Positions 62,549 to 64,000 of a DNA stretch of 64,000 bases are shown here, piece after piece. The position numbers were made by a program, and so were the translations under genes. The number at the start of each line of letters is the position of its first letter. Position 1 is the first letter of the stretch. Source of the stretch: Dendrobium chrysotoxum. Lineage: Eukaryota; Streptophyta; Magnoliopsida; Asparagales; Orchidaceae. The stretch lies in contig CM034315.1 in the NCBI GenBank assembly GCA_019925795.1, positions 6,758,001 to 6,822,000 of the forward strand, written 5' to 3'. Below the pieces are notes generated by a model that was not told the DNA's origin, did not search any database, and saw only the letters and a list, made by a program, of their open reading frames with translations.

Positions 62549-63666
62549 ACCCTTAGCTCTATATATGATCAGAGCATGGATCTACATGCAGAACATGACA
62601 ACTCAAATGAGACAATCCCGTGAAGTGCAACGTAATAAATTTGAACTTTACTCAAAATTTCATTAAATATTGATCGAAAATTTATCAACCTTACTAGAAG
62701 CTTGTTTGAGTAATGTTCCAACATTGATAGAAACTCTTTCAAATCTCGATCGAACAATCTTTGAATCACGATCAAAATTTTTTTGACTATTGATCGAAGT
62801 TTTCTCCTCTTGGGAGTAGAGTGAGTGAATATTCACACTTTAAGCTAGTTTTGTATGTCTATTATTTTGTATATTCTTCATAAGTTTTATAAAATTTGTT
62901 CATTCAGCACATTAAAAAACTAAGAATGTATAAAAAATATATATATATTCATGTGCCAAATGGTTAATTTTATGAATGCATTTATTCAATTACATCATTA
63001 TTTATATTTAAAATATCTTTAATAATTTATGCATTTGATTTTAATTCATTAAATGTCTTCAGATGTTCTTGAATCGCATGAACCTTAAATTTCAAATAAG
63101 TTTCAAGCAAGTTTGTCAAACAATTTTGATTCAAATAGAAATAATTTCTCATAATAAAACTTAAAAGGAAAATAATAAAGCATCTAAATCAGACTTATAA
63201 TTTCTTCTTCTTTTTTTAGTTTTAGCAGTATGAAATGTACTAAAGATAATGATGCATTCACTCTTAATTAAAGTTTAATTTCTTAATTAGTGGGATCATT
63301 TGTATGGGTTTGCTGAGTGGATTTGATTATTGAAGCTATGATGAATTCCATTAAGAATATGATATCTTGAGAAATCATTTGTTATATTTTATTATATTTA
63401 TTTATATTTCTTTATTTATCATACTTTCACTGTGAACAGTCATAGCATATAATTTCACAATCTTTGAAAAGAAATTAAAAATAGATCTCAAGTCCATGCA
63501 GTAACAGAGATTCACAAAACCTCTTGAAGGCTGTTGATAGTGGCGGAGCCAAAATCTTTTTTTTGTGGGAGCACAAATTATCAATTTAAAAAATACCTTC
63601 AATCTTTTTCATCTGAGTTTAGATTGTTATTAGTGGTTTTACAATTTTTTTTTTCAAAATCATCAT

Positions 63667-63722
<56 letters not shown>

Positions 63723-63765
63723 TGCATGGTTACTATCTTTTAATAATTTAGATGATGTTTTGAGA
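62549..63765. other. Downstream intergenic sequence with degenerate gatcgaa repeats
   Basis: At 62660-62800 a gattgatcgaaa/cgatcgaac-type word recurs about five times at 25-35-bp spacing. A (TA)n run of about 49 bp lies at 63672-63720. No gene was recognised. Confidence 0.5.
63672..63720. repeat. (TA)n microsatellite
   Basis: About 24 uninterrupted TA dinucleotides. Confidence 0.97.
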
Positions 63766-63910
63766 ACAACATTAGGCTTCATTAGCGATCTACTTTCTAA
63801 AACAACTTTTTAGGATAAAAATGTTTTAAAAAAAATTTTAAAACTAGAAATTTTTGTACTAGAAAGCTGCTTTAGAAAGTAGTAAAAAAGCTGTCTCAAA
63901 CGAAACTTAG
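63766..63910. mobile_element. TIR-bearing MITE candidate
   Basis: The left arm (taggcttcatta...tactttctaaaacaa) and the right arm (gctgctttagaaagtagta...tcaaacgaaactta) are inverted copies around an AT-rich centre, about 145 bp in all. TTA at both outer edges could be a 3-bp target duplication as in Tourist/Harbinger MITEs. The same family word occurs inside the last large intron at 60238-60381. Confidence 0.5.
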
Positions 63911-64000
63911 TCAAAATATATTTTGTGCACGGGTCTTTGTCATTATGAACTCATTAGACAAGAACAATGGGAGATTAGAGTTACTGATTATACGCCTAGT

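Noticed and set aside
1..64000. CRISPR arrays, bacterial operons, tRNA or rRNA genes
   Set aside because: No direct-repeat/spacer pattern, no operon-like packing and no cloverleaf or rRNA signature was recognised; the tRNA-like words are retroelement primer sites.

Overview
The window is nuclear DNA of a flowering plant. It has spliceosomal GT-AG introns, Ty3/gypsy and Ty1/copia retrotransposons with plant-type primer sites, an RTE-type LINE and MITE-like inverted repeats. The species cannot be named from the sequence.

The only host gene I recognise is the 3' part of an M1-family zinc aminopeptidase (plant aminopeptidase M1, APM1), on the + strand. Eleven exons between 2670 and 61005 join in one open frame of 503 codons plus a TGA stop. 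The N-terminal part, about 375 residues with the zinc-binding and GAMEN-type motifs, must lie left of position 1. The exons sum to 1512 bp but are spread over 58.3 kb. Seven introns are short (77-99 bp, one of 719 bp). Three are enormous because of nested transposons: 21.6 kb (3686-25310), 24.4 kb (25986-50428) and 9.5 kb (51136-60648).

Layout. (1) 1-2669, intron upstream of the first visible exon: end of a chromovirus-type LTR (1-593) inside a LINE remnant, then a tandem repeat interrupted by a copia-like solo LTR. (2) 2670-3685: two exons. (3) 3686-25310: a 5' RTE LINE fragment; a decayed minus-strand chromovirus (about 5190-10680) split by a near-complete 3.0-kb RTE LINE with an 18-bp target duplication; an ORF1-like (DUF4283 / zinc-knuckle) relic; and a complete minus-strand chromovirus, element A (12834-23273, TSD CCTTG), whose 5' LTR is split by a 2.2-kb solo LTR (TSD GAAGC). 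(4) 25311-25985: three exons. (5) 25986-50428: element C, a 22.4-kb plus-strand Tat/Ogre-like gypsy element (27499-49875, TSD AACGA) with 4.9-kb LTRs, carrying a nested truncated minus-strand chromovirus (element B). (6) 50429-51135: four exons. (7) 51136-60648: a chromovirus-type solo LTR (51949-53675, TSD CTTAT) and a decayed minus-strand copia element with a diverged giant-LTR copy inside it. (8) 60649-61005: last two exons, then 3' flank with an RTE 3' fragment, a TIR-bearing MITE candidate and an AT microsatellite.

All retroelement coding regions examined carry stops, frameshifts or deletions, so I annotate them as pseudogenes. The aminopeptidase exons are open with correct phases and normal splice sites, so the host gene looks functional despite its load. 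No wholly new biological system was found. The most unusual signals are structured repeats in element C: PPT-like tandem hairpins before its 3' LTR, a five-copy short-palindrome array and tandem bZIP-type ACGT motifs in its LTR.
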